DNA from: Grifola frondosa
Taxonomy: Eukaryota > Basidiomycota > Agaricomycetes > Polyporales > Grifolaceae
NCBI GenBank assembly: GCA_001683735.1
Contig: LUGG01000023.1
Span: 682,001 to 746,000, forward strand
Length of the DNA: 64,000 bases
Direction of reading: 5' to 3'
The position numbers and the translations under genes were made by a program. The notes beneath the pieces were generated by a model, which saw only the letters and a program-made list of their open reading frames with translations, had not been told where the DNA came from and made no database searches. Of this stretch, positions 32,714-43,957 are shown piece by piece. Each line of letters starts with the position of its first letter. Position 1 is the stretch's first letter.

Positions 32714-34114
32714 ATGCAACAAGTAGGCGGTGCTGCATCAGCAAAAAAATCTCGCACTTGGTCTTCAGATGAAATTCAACCTTATGTAAAAGGTACAGCA
32801 TTGTTAACTGATAATGCTCGATACAAGTTCGTAACTTATGGTCCTAAATCTGTATTATCTGATATGAATAAGGAGGCAGATATTGTGATGGCAGATATTT
32901 CTTTGACAGTACTGGCCACACGTTTACCAGGCCATTCATTGGAAATATTATGTCAGTCTCATGGTTTATTTGTTTCTAACAGAACATCTAAGAAAAATGC
33001 AGCAATGCAAGAAGCTTTATTAAAGCATGTATGTGAAACCTGTCCAAACTTCATATCTGTATATAAAAAGATCAAACCTGTTAAAAGTAATCTTGAGCGA
33101 CTACATCATCATAGAACACAATTGCAACATACTTCAGATAATCAAACTAAATTCAAGTTCCCACCTGAAATTCCTGATTCTAGTTTACTACACTCTACAA
33201 TTGAAGAATTTGTTCAAGACATTAACCCTAATAAGTTTGCGGAGTCTGGTTGTGCTGTTTGCGGAAGATTAAGTCTCTTTTCTAAAATGAAAAAAATGGC
33301 CGATTGCAAATTCAATATGACTATTTTAACACCTGATCAAACTATGACAAGAGTGGAACGTCATTCAGAAAATGACCCTGTCAAAGAAATAGCTGGTCCA
33401 GTACTTTTGCCAAACTGTAAAGATATATGTTTTGAATGTAACAGTCATATGGAAAAAGGAATTTGTCCACCGGATGCTTTGGCAAATGGTTTATGGATCG
33501 GAGAAGTACCACCTCAGCTTCAAAATTTAACATGGACTGAGAAAATGCTTATTGCTCGGGTTAAACATAATCATTGCATCGTCAAGGTTCAGGTTTCTGG
33601 TATGTCTAAGATGAAGGCCAATGTTTTGAGTCATTCAATCCCCATGCCTAAAATTTATTCTGTGTTACCTCCAACCCGAGAAGAATTAGATGAAGTTCTA
33701 GCATTTTTATTCTTGGGTCCTAACATGCCAACATCACAGGATTATAAACGTATTCCTATGTTGGTTAGACGTAATAAAGTTGCTGAAGCTTTGGAATGGC
33801 TCAAACTCAATCATGTTGATTATGCCGATGTTAACATTTCTTATGCTAATCTTTCATCCTATCCCGAAGATGTTCCACCTGTAATGGTTGATTATACTCA
33901 GTCATACGATTCTACCAAAGATCCTGAAGCCACTGCAGTGAATGATAATGATGCAGAGGAAGGTGCTGATGACGAGTGTCCCTTTGTTGTTCATGGACTA
34001 ACTGGAGAAAGCATGATTAATTTAATGAAAATGCGACCTTCTGAAGTCGGGCAAGAGCAGTTGAGCATTTTAAACAAGGAAAGGTTTTGGAATTGGTCAA
34101 GAAAAGGTACCTGA
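32714..34114 (+). CDS. Helitron Rep-helicase, N-terminal part
   Basis: Open frame from 32432; the likely start is the ATG at 32714, where protein-like sequence begins. A cysteine cluster (CAVCGR ... CKDICFECNSHMEKGIC) precedes the segment that in Helitrons leads into Rep. An acidic patch and FWNWSRKGT end the frame at 34114; the next frame continues directly with WLFPxGLGG-type sequence typical of Helitron proteins, so the stop is probably a one-base shift. Confidence 0.8.
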   Translation: MQQVGGAASAKKSRTWSSDEIQPYVKGTALLTDNARYKFVTYGPKSVLSDMNKEADIVMADISLTVLATRLPGHSLEILCQSHGLFVSNRTSKKNAAMQEALLKHVCETCPNFISVYKKIKPVKSNLERLHHHRTQLQHTSDNQTKFKFPPEIPDSSLLHSTIEEFVQDINPNKFAESGCAVCGRLSLFSKMKKMADCKFNMTILTPDQTMTRVERHSENDPVKEIAGPVLLPNCKDICFECNSHMEKGICPPDALANGLWIGEVPPQLQNLTWTEKMLIARVKHNHCIVKVQVSGMSKMKANVLSHSIPMPKIYSVLPPTREELDEVLAFLFLGPNMPTSQDYKRIPMLVRRNKVAEALEWLKLNHVDYADVNISYANLSSYPEDVPPVMVDYTQSYDSTKDPEATAVNDNDAEEGADDECPFVVHGLTGESMINLMKMRPSEVGQEQLSILNKERFWNWSRKGT

Positions 34115-34119
34115 AAGTC

Positions 34120-35770
34120 TTTATATAATCCTCAACTATATCCACAATGTTTCCTTGGCTTTTCCCCTAGGTTTGGGAGGCCTGGAGAATAATGCAGGTT
34201 ATAAGAGAGTTTCTGAGGAGAGACGCAAACAACAGTTGCTAATGTATCATGACAAGCGTTTTCAACTAGAGCCATTGTTTCCATTGGTTGCCTTCAACAT
34301 GAACAGATCAAGATTCCACCACTGCAGGATATCTTTTAGCTGAGCGAAGCAAATTCACAGATATTGCTATCGTCTTTTACATTTGAATAATGATACTTTG
34401 ACAGATCTGGTGAAGCGTCTATCAGAAGGACCAGTGAAACCTGAGACAGAAGAGGAGAAGGCATGTTTTAAAATCATCAATGATCTCGATCATGTCGCAT
34501 ATCGTGTCAAAGGTTCTATGACAAGTAAGAAGTACATGCGTAATGAAATCTGGGCATTAACTTCATATTTAGGAGCACCTTCGTGGTTCATAACGTTCTC
34601 ACCTGCTGATATCAATCATCCAATTGCATTGTACTTTGCGGACAAGGATGAGGTATTTAAACCACAATTCAGAAGTAAGGATGAGCGATTCAGACTTATA
34701 GCCAATAATCCTGTAGCAGGAGCTAGATTTTTCAAAATGATGGTAGAATTATTTCTGACACACATACTAGGAGTAGGATTGGACCGTCGAGGTATTTATG
34801 GTGATACCGCTGGATACTATGGCACTGTGGAACAACAGGGTCGGCTCACTTTACACATGCACATGTTAATATGGATTCAGGGTGGATTAACTCCACAAGA
34901 GATTCGTGATCGCATTATGGATCCAAACTCTGATTTTCAAAAACATATGGTGGAATATTTAGAGAGTGTACAAATTGGTGAATTTATGAATGGCACAATG
35001 GAAGATGTGAGGACAACAATTGAAGAACCAATGCAGCCAATCTGAGCGACATCCTCTCCACTGAGGTCTTTACCTGATGCTCCACCTCCAAAATGTTCTA
35101 ATAAAGATTGTCAAAATTGTAATGACTGTGAGAATTACAATAGCTGGTGGAAACGATTCACTAATATTGTGGATGAGCTAATGTATTTATCTAACCGTCA
35201 CTCATGTCGAAAATATCGGGATGGTGATAAAGATGGCAATTCTAGAGGTTGTATCAATAAGCTGGGTAACTGTAAAGCTAGATTTCCAAGGGAAACATAT
35301 TTGGAGACTACGTTGATCCTGCTACAGGTGCTCTTAATATGAAAAAGGGGGAGGCATGGATTAATACTGTGACCCCAACGGTGACATATCTCTTAAGATG
35401 TAATACTGATGTCACAAGCTTACTTTCAGGCACAGCCATCAAATCAGTAATTGCTTATGTTGCTGATTATATCACCAAAACCCCATTGAAGACACACATC
35501 ATGTTTCAGGCTGTCCAAAAAGTATTTGATCGATATGCAGACATTGTGACAGGCGATCAGAGCAGTAAGGAAAAGGCTAGGTCACTTATTACCAAAATTG
35601 TTAACAGTTTGACAGCTAGTTCTGAAATAGGTGGACCTATGGCCTCGTTATACTTACTGAAACATAAGGATCATTATACAAGTCATAAATTCCGCATATG
35701 CTTTTGGAGAAGTTATATTAATCAGGTAACTCTGCTTGGGAACAGCCTTCATCGATCAAACACCGGATAA
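34120..35770 (+). pseudogene. Helitron Rep (HUH/Y2) domain
   Basis: Reading frames shifted about three times carry the Helitron-like block: NEIWALTSYLGAPSWFITFS, then the metal-binding HUH motif in GRLTLHMHMLIW (about 34846-34880). After a Cys-rich linker comes SVIAYVADYITK, with the two catalytic tyrosines, at about 35445-35480. These nick DNA and start rolling-circle transposition. Signatures are intact; the frame is not. Confidence 0.85.
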
Positions 35771-36009
35771 AGTTGTTTAGGTAATGTTAAAGGCAAGGTG
35801 GTGGCACTATCAGCAGTATCAGACTATATTTATCGACCCTTGAAATATGATCACATATCATTATATGATTGGATCAGACGGGCCAATAAACAGAGAATAT
35901 CCAAGAAAAAATTGTCAATGGTGATATTAACATAGCTGAAGATGGATGCGATGACTTTGAAGATAATTATGATATTAATCCTACATTTGATATCAATTAT
36001 TCTCAATCT

Positions 36010-38430
36010 GTGTTGATGGGTGATAATGATGTGGATACAATAGCTAATTATGATGATGAGAGTGAGGATGAACTCCTACTTACTTCTAAAAGTGCAAAAG
36101 AAGCTATACATATCTCAAATGCTGAATCACATAATAAAAATGAATCCAAGTATGCACCATTTACTCGTGATCATCCTCAATATCAGACACATCATGTTTC
36201 TTTATTATCCAGAGGAAGACAGTTTGTGCCTAACTTTGTAGGAGGATTCTACCCGAGGGACACTGGCAACCGTGAAGATTATTGTATGACAATGTTAGCT
36301 TTATTTAAGCCATGGCGCACTGGTCATGACTTAAAACCTGACAAAGATTTGCAATGGAATGATATTTTCACAGAGCATACATTTGATGATCGTCAGTTAG
36401 AAATCATGAAATTCTTTCATATACGATATGAATGCAATGATGCAAGAGATGATTTTTGTGCCATGCGTAAACGTAATAATGGAAACAATGATCTTCCCTT
36501 TGAAGCAGATAATCAGTTACTTGATGACTTTGACACTCAATATTTAAATGAAAGTAACGATGTTGATGTACGAGAGTTAATGGACACTCTGAATGATAAC
36601 CTTTGGACTAATGTCAGTCAATCAGAGCTCACTCGACAAAGTCACATGCTACAAGCTGAACGCATAATGTTAGGTGCTGGATGGATGGATCCAATGATTG
36701 ATGTTCTGATCTAAGCTATAGTACCAGATCAATTTCAAAATGGAGATGGAAAAACAGCTACTGAATGGAAGACCTTGCTGGCAAACAAACGACAAGAAAT
36801 TCTCAATGCACGAGAAGCTCAAGCAAGCCAGAAGAATCCTGTCAATCCAAAAACAGGCCTTCCAGAAAATAAGTTTGTTAACACCGTTGAAGTTATTGAT
36901 CAATCTTATCTGGACAAATCTTTCAAAGCTAAGGACAAACATGCCCAAGCTCTTATTGATAATACAGTCAAGAATTCAGCTTGAATGAAGCTCAGGAACG
37001 TGCATTTAGAATTGTGGCCAACCATGCATCTCAGCAAAAGTGGCGAAACATTGAAAATGTATCTAGGCGGTATGGCTGGAACAGGAAAATCTCAGGTGAT
37101 CAAAGCCTTGATATATTTCTTTGGTGAGCGTAAGGAGGGATATAGATTTATATGTCTTGCACCGACAGGCTCTGCTGCTGCATTAATTGGTGGATCAACT
37201 TATCATTCCATATTAGGATTACGTCAACATGGATCAGAATCTGTAGCAACTTTACTTGCAGTCAGAGAGAGACTACAGAATGTTGAATATATATTCTTGG
37301 ATGAGGTATCGATGGTTGATTGTAATAGCTTATATACTATTTGTGAGAAAATGTGCAAAGCGCTCAAAAATGAAGGTCAACCTTGTTTGGTGGAATCAAT
37401 ATGATATTTGCAGGTGACTTTGCACAGCTTCCACCTCCAGTGAATAGCAACACTCTTTTCTCTACAAAGTGGGACGTGTGATACATACGACTAGTAGCTA
37501 TACTCAACAGGAAGCCTCTATTGGTAAAGCACTCTGGCATCAGGTAACAACTGTTGTTATATTAAGAGAAAATATGAGACAGCGGCACAAAATTCAGAAT
37601 GAATTGTTGCGGACAGCATTGGACAATCTTCGGATAAGTCTTGCACAAAGGCAGATATAAAGCATATCAGTTCCCGAGTAGCTGGTCGTGGACCTGGTAA
37701 ACCCAAGTTGAATCAACGCAAATTTAGAAATGTGTCAGTTATCACTGCATGGAATGCACACAGGGATAAAATCAATGAGATGGGATGTGCTAGATTTGCT
37801 GAGAGACATCACAACCATTGACTACATTCTATTCCCTAGATAAATGGGGAACAGATAATGATGAGAAGGATAAAAAATCTAGAAAAAAGAAGGTAGACCC
37901 TAAACGATCATCCAATGTCATTGATCCTATTCTTCAGAGTGTCTATGGAATCTGTCTCATAATAGTACAGATAATCATGCTGGAAAATTAACATTATGCC
38001 TGGGTCTTCCAGTAATGATAAAACCAATGAGGCAACAGAATGTTCAGTCACAAATGGTGCTGAAGGTATAGTGGTTGGATGGAAGTCACGTCCATTGCCA
38101 AATGATAAACTAGGGTTAGACACTCTATTTATAAAATTAACTGCTGCACCAACATCGATTCAACTGGAAGGCTTGCCTGAAAATGTCATTCCAATAAGTC
38201 ACAGCACTAAAAAGATACGATGCAAGATGCCCAATGGAAAGGAGCTTGCAATATCTCGGGACCAGGTGGCTGTAATTCCAAACTTTGCCATGACTGACTT
38301 TGGCTCTCAGGGTCGTACTCGTCTCAATAATGTTTGTGACTTACAGAATTGCAGTCTCATCAGTCTATTTACACTTGTTTATCTCGTGGATCAACATATG
38401 AGGGAACAATTATTGTTCACTCTTTGATGA
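36010..38430 (+). pseudogene. Helitron Pif1-like helicase domain
   Basis: After an acidic linker, the helicase shows Walker A GGMAGTGKSQ (about 37069-37098), Walker B FLDEVSMVD (about 37294-37320), then INMIFAGDFAQLPPP with one T missing just before it (near 37395). Late helicase motifs (NGAEGIVVGWKS, MTDFGSQGRTR) follow to 38430. At least five frame breaks occur; several are restored by adding one base to a homopolymer (TTT near 37393, AAA near 37467). Confidence 0.85.
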
Positions 38431-39050
38431 CGTAAAATGACAGGTGGTATCACTGGTAGTCTTAGACAAGAATTTCGTGAGCTTGAATTATTGGATGAGA
38501 TCAAAATCCGATACTTGAAGAAACTTCCAGCTAAAGTACAGGCTCCACAAGAAAGCACTTATCCACTCGTTCAGAGCCTGGAAAGGTTCCCTCTTTGTAC
38601 CTAAATCAATGCATGGAGCATTAAAATGGACCCAAATCTGAGCCATTTGAGAATGAGGAACCTGAATCAGAGTTGCCCTGGAACATTGTTACACGTCAGA
38701 AGGCAGACAAAAAGACTAAAAATCAAGAGCAATCTGAGGAGAAAATATCTTTACCTCGTGGTCAAAAGGATATTAGTCTTTTTGTAAGTGCTTAAAGCAC
38801 CAGCACTTTAAACACCATAAGCATCGATCAAGGTGGTCTAAAAATGGCAAGCGCAAAAGAGATGTGAACTCTGAAACTGTGGAAGACACAGATGAACGTA
38901 AAGTTAAAAAGTCTAGATTACATAGACAATCTGATTTATTAACTTATGCTTCACCCATGCTTTTCAGTGGGATGCTGACAACTATAGCTGTGCATAGATA
39001 CTTTATTCTCTATCTTATTTTCAGTATACTGTGAATCTACAGAAAGGTGG

Positions 39051-39758
39051 ATGTCAGATGTGGTTAATCAGAAGGCTTTTGAGATCATTTACTATGCATT
39101 TCAACGAGTAAGGGAGGGTAAATCAACCATGGAACAAGCCAGAGATTGCTTACGGCAAATCTTACATAATATAGATGCAGAATCATTTCCACTCACAGGA
39201 CATCATGGCAGTGAACTTTTTTCACTGTTAAAATGTATGCTAGAAGTGAACGATGGCTGTGTTGAACGTACTCTTTGCTGTCAGCATTGTCATATTGACT
39301 TGGAAGCTGAAGAGGATAATACCATTTTATGGGATTGCTCAAAAGTCATATGGAATGAATATCCTACAAAGCTTGGCTCACATAAAGAGAGGACTATAAA
39401 AGAGTGGCTTACTCCATTATTCAACCGACCCATTGCTCAAAAATGTGACAAATGTAAAGGCAACATGTTTCAACGAGTTGAATTTCCACAAAATCCAAAC
39501 TTTGTATGCTTTATTACTAATGGTACACGTATTAAATTTAATCATATGATTAATCTGAATGAAGATACAGCGGCATACAGATTGTGTGGAATTATATACT
39601 TTGGTGATTTCCACTTTACATCCAGAATCATCGAGGCAGATGGTAAGACTTGGTATAATGACGGTGTGGAATTAGGCAGAAGGTCAAAATTTCAAGGGAA
39701 ATTGATGACATGGATGCAGCAAAGCTTAGTAGAGCTAAAAAGAGAAAGAGCAGTGTAG
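39051..39758 (+). CDS. C-terminal Helitron ORF, ubiquitin-specific-protease-like
   Basis: An intact 235-codon frame downstream of the helicase. Two CxxC pairs (CCQHC; CDKCKG), a palm-like segment, and near the C-terminus YRLCGIIYFGDFHFTSRII ... DGKTWYNDG resemble the His box of peptidase C19 (USP) enzymes, where the His in GxHF/Y and a later Asn/Asp complete the active site. A Cys box could lie in the degraded sequence before 39051. Probably part of the same polyprotein. Assignment rests on motif shape only. Confidence 0.5.
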   Translation: MSDVVNQKAFEIIYYAFQRVREGKSTMEQARDCLRQILHNIDAESFPLTGHHGSELFSLLKCMLEVNDGCVERTLCCQHCHIDLEAEEDNTILWDCSKVIWNEYPTKLGSHKERTIKEWLTPLFNRPIAQKCDKCKGNMFQRVEFPQNPNFVCFITNGTRIKFNHMINLNEDTAAYRLCGIIYFGDFHFTSRIIEADGKTWYNDGVELGRRSKFQGKLMTWMQQSLVELKRERAV

Positions 39759-39822
39759 CAGTGTATACTAAGTTGTAATATTCAATGTCAACGACTCAAA
39801 TTTTGTATATTATATCATATCA

Positions 39823-40310
39823 AGCTTGTAAAAATACTAATGTATTAGTTGAACCTATGTGTTTCAATTTATAAATGTCAATGATCATACTATAATTTTA
39901 CAATTACTTATTTATAATGTATAACAGACGAATTGATAATCAATAGTTTAAATAATAAGTGTAGCACTTTGCAAAGGTGGGCATATTGTTGGGAGGGTAG
40001 GAGAAGGTCATTGAAAATATTTTCAAATAAATAATTTTAATAATAATAAATTTTATGTTTAATTAGCTTGTAAAAAAGTTAATATATTAATTAAACCCTG
40101 TGCTTCAATTATGAATGTGAAAGGATGTATACTATAATTCTATAATTATTTGTTTATAATGTGTAATAAATGAATTAATAATGAATAGTTTAAATAATAA
40201 GTTTGGCACTTTGCAAAGGTATACATATTGTCAGAAGGGTAAAAGAAGGTTATATATAATATTTTAAAATAAACAAGACTCAAATAATAATAAAATTAAT
40301 CATTTTCCTC
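39823..40310 (+). repeat. Two-copy tandem repeat, period about 242 bp
   Basis: AGCTTGTAAAAA at 39823 and at 40065 start two diverged copies that share TTATTTATAATGT, AATAGTTTAAATAATAAG and GCACTTTGCAAAGGT in order. They mark the right flank of the Helitron. Confidence 0.8.
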
Positions 40311-40787
40311 ATCAATCGTACCTGCCATGCGGAGCAATGGCCCTCTAAAACCAAGTCTTGATTCGGCAAAATTCTCGACCATCGATGGCCACATCGCACA
40401 GCTGTACTTTTCGCAAGATTGCAAAATCAGGTTGGTCCTTTGCAGCCTGCGGTTGAACATAGTGCGCTCAGACGTTAATTTGATACCACTTGATTGGTTT
40501 TACCACTATCAGGACCGTGGCCGGGTACAAATCGAAGTCTGCGCCGCAAAATACACGGAATTCCCGAATTATTCCTCGGTGCGGATGGAACGTTATTTAT
40601 AAGTAGTTCAGACTACATGTTGATCAACATAGATTATGCGCCGCGAAGACCGGACGTGATTCGGTCCGGAACCCCGTGGTCATAGGTTTAAAGTCGAGAC
40701 TTCTGAGTAGTAATATTACGTGGATCAAAATGCTTCAAAAACTCCATCCAGGAGTCTCATAAGTCTTCCGCACTTTCCCCATTGACC

Positions 40788-43049
40788 ATGTCGTCGCCTT
40801 CTGCCGTTGTCCCTGTCATTTACGTTCAAAATGAGGCCAATTACGACACCGCGGACGACTCGGTGAAAGTGTTCAGAGCGGCGTTCTCGGGGAAGAATTC
40901 TGGCCTACCTGCATTAGAATCTGCACTAAACGTTGATACTGGCACTGTTTCTTCATTGGCGCTCCCTGCAACACTAACCAGCGACAGGCTCAGGCGACGC
41001 TCCGAACTGTCTCGAATCCGGCCTCTGGGATCTCTCCCATCCACAGAGCCGGAGTCTATAGAGCTTCCCGTGCTCTCCCGTATCGAGGAAAATGAAGCCA
41101 GCCGTGCTCGGACGACTGTTGTAGTCCTCAGCGGGGGGGATTCGTTTGTCAAGGCAGGTGAAATGGAAATGGCCCCGAGTTTCCCCAGCTCGATTGCTAC
41201 TTCGGTCCGCTACGAAGAAGAGACAAGTTCGACTGCCCCTGTCATCTCCCCCGCACAAAAAGCCATTTATCGCTGGAAAAGCAGGATGCACTTTGCCGCC
41301 CTTTGCTATAGCTTCTTCCTTGAGGGCTGGAATGACGGCAGCACGGGGCCCCTTTTGCCGACCATACAGCGCTTCTACGGAGTACGTGATATAATTATCT
41401 TCGGGGCAAGGAATTAACGAAGTGACCAATGCAGATCGGCTTCGCGATCGTGTCTCTACTATTTGTGTTCGGCACTATTGTGAGAGCGATTCGAAGTGTA
41501 ATGTCTTCAATCCCTTGACATTCACTGTCAGGGCTTCATTAGTGGCGCTTTTTCCAATGTGTACCTCAATGATCGTTTCGGCTTTGGAAAGGTAGGCATA
41601 GCAGTGTTACTATGCCACAACGGTCGACTCGCTTACTCTGCTTTTGTAGGTTCTCGTGATAGGTTGGTCCATGGATACTTTGCAGTAAGGGTTCCGAGCT
41701 TAACAAACTCCGACAGGTTCCGTCTTCCAACTGGCCGCCTACGCCTTTCTCAGCCCAGCTGGTCCCTTTCCTTTGATGTGTCTTGGATTTGCCTGCGCCG
41801 GGTTCGGCATCTCACTACAGAACGCACAGGCAAACGGCTTCGTCGGCAGTCTGAAGGAGCATGCCAGGACCAAGATGGGCTTGTTGCACGCGTCGTACGG
41901 TATGTTGCAATGTGCAGGAGATCTGCAAGTTGTGCTGAGAGCAGTCATAGGATTTGGTGCGCTGCTCTCCCCCCTGGTGGCTACCCACTTCTCGACAACT
42001 ATGCACTGGTCATTCCATTATCTGATCTCCGCCGGAATTGGACTTACAAATACCGCAACTTTGTGGTACGTGTTTCGTTTGAAGAATCAAGATGGTTAGT
42101 AGCAATCGTCCCCCCAGCATGGTGTCGGTGGTAGTAAATTTTTCACCTTCCAGATGTTATGGCAGAAGCAGGAGGGGCTGCTGGAGAGGCCGACACTGCG
42201 AATCAGAACAAGTACCGACAAATATTAGGCATCAAGGAGGTGCATTTCTTGTCTTTGTTCTCATTGATCTACGTTGGTGTGGAAGTTACCCTCGGAGGTA
42301 TTCTCAGTATCCTTTCTTGTATGACTAGTTTCTTATGACACTTCGAAGGCTGGATCGTGACTTTTGTCCAGGAGAAGCGCGGTGGTAACTCCAATGCTGG
42401 CTACATCTCTTCTGGATTTTTCGGAGGTTCGCATTTTTTTGCATTTGGAGAATGGCCTCCTAACAATTAGTGACAGGTTTGATGCTTGGTCGAATCCTGC
42501 TAATGTGGCTGAACCGCAAGGTAGGCTGCGTATGATTATCCGGCGGCGCCGAACTACGTCTCACCCATACCATAGATTGGCGAACGGCGTGTCCTATTCA
42601 TATACGCCTTTTTGGCAATCCAGTACGTCTCCTCTCCCCTCGCCTCACATTGCATTACTAACAATTACTTCCTCATCCAGACTGGAAGTCACCATTTGGG
42701 TCGTACCCTCACTCGTGGAGAACGCGTTCGCAGTCGCTTGCATCGGACTCCTCCTCGGCCCGATGTACCCTATCCTCATGAACCACTCCACGACGATCCT
42801 CCCCAAATGGCTCCTTACCGGATGCCTTGGCTACATTGCGGGTTTCGGCCAGGCCGGCTCCGCCGTCCTGCCGTTCGTTACTGGCTTGTTGGCGTCGAAG
42901 TTCGGAATCGGCGCGTTGCAACCGTTGTGAGTATTTTTATCTCGGAGGAATTTGCTATTGCTGATGTCAGGCATTCTAGCATCGTGTCAATGATGTCGAC
43001 TATGATGGTTATTTGGGTGTTCATTCCGAGGGTGCGCCGTGTGGATTGA
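40788..43049 (+). CDS. MFS transporter (fucose-permease / Bsc6-like)
   Basis: About twelve exons with 45-60-nt introns splice into one unbroken frame. The first exon (to 41381) gives a Ser/Thr-rich cytosolic N-terminus of ~160 residues, then KSRMHFAALCYSFFLEGWND and GPLLPTIQRFYG, the start of helix 1 in this family. Later exons carry FISGAFSNVYLNDRFGFGK, CLGFACAGFGISLQNAQANG and a 12-helix pattern, ending IPRVRRVD. The start is the ATG at 40788. The substrate is not deducible; relatives sit in the plasma membrane. No frameshift was found, unlike neighbouring transposons. Confidence 0.88.
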
Positions 43050-43371
43050 TGGTGTCTGCCGGTCGGTTTTTGTCTTCCGTCTTAAGGTTTTGGGGTTCAA
43101 AATTTTGGGTTCAGAATCCATCATGCTCCTATGGGTATATAAGGTGTTGTTCTTTCTACATTCCGGGTCTTTGTAGATGTCGTCTTTTTGGTTTCATGTA
43201 GCAAGCATGCGGCCCCGGCGGTCATATTGATATGTCTTATTCCAAGAAAGTGGCCCAGATAGATACAACTGTAGAACAACAATAGAACTATTCACAATAG
43301 ATCAGACAAAAAAAATTAGATGCGGCCAGAAATACAGATCAAATGGAAATAAATAAAACCCCGAGATATCT

Positions 43372-43804
43372 TCACTGCATTTTGCGGACCATCGCGGTGA
43401 TATGCACAGTGGCTTGCCACCAGATGGCCAAACCTAGACCGACGAGGCCATGCAACGTTCCCCAAACGATCTCGGGTGTGGCTCTATATCTGCAACATCC
43501 TTTAAGTGCATCGCAGTATCCAAATGACATCTCGAAAACTCACGATTCGGCGAGTGCCCCAAAGGAATAGGGGATAAAACGGGGAGCACCGTATAGTATC
43601 GTGGAGCAGGTGACATGATAGAAGCAAAGCGCCATGGCCAATGCCCGCTTTCCCGGCAAGTACTCTACAGGAGCAGCGTGTTAGTTGCGGTGTGGTTCTG
43701 AGCAGGCGGAAACACAGCGGCTAACCGGGGAGGCCGAAACAGAGCAAGGACGCGATGCAAGTGCCCGCAACAAGGGCTGCGTACAGCTGCAAGTGCGAGA
43801 TCAT
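43372..43804 (-). CDS. Small multi-pass membrane protein, unknown
   Basis: Three exons (introns near 43680-43740 and 43495-43545) give about 108 residues: LYAALVAGTCIASLLCFGLP, then PGKRALAMALCFYHVTCSTI, and a last exon with VGLGLAIWWQATVHITAM. Three to four hydrophobic helices, no catalytic motif. As annotated it starts at the ATG at 43804, but the bases before CTGTACGCA (CTAAAC then TTGCAG) look exactly like a branch point and 3' splice site. The real first exon may therefore lie beyond the hAT element near 47300-47340. Confidence 0.65.
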
Positions 43805-43949
43805 CGTTTAGCTAAATCGATCGGGTGGCGTAGTATGAACGCCCATGAACCTTGATAAACACGACTGTAGTGTTGTTCAGCTGAAAAAGGGGAGGTTGAC
43901 CGGGGACCAGAGCCCCTGGATGGCCATTGGATGTCCAACGCGACATGCA

Positions 43950-43957
43950 ATAAGAAC
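43950..43957. repeat. hAT target-site duplication, left (ATAAGAAC)
   Basis: Identical to 47224-47231. Confidence 0.95.

Larger units (their letters stand above)
31726..40310 (+). mobile_element. Helitron (autonomous type, coding region disrupted)
   Basis: AT-rich segment bearing the diagnostic Rep and Pif1-family helicase in one direction, between GC-richer host sequences. The ends are uncertain: I could not fix a 5' TC or 3' CTRR end. I include the minisatellite on the left and the 242-bp tandem repeat on the right because both sit at the composition changes. Confidence 0.75.
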
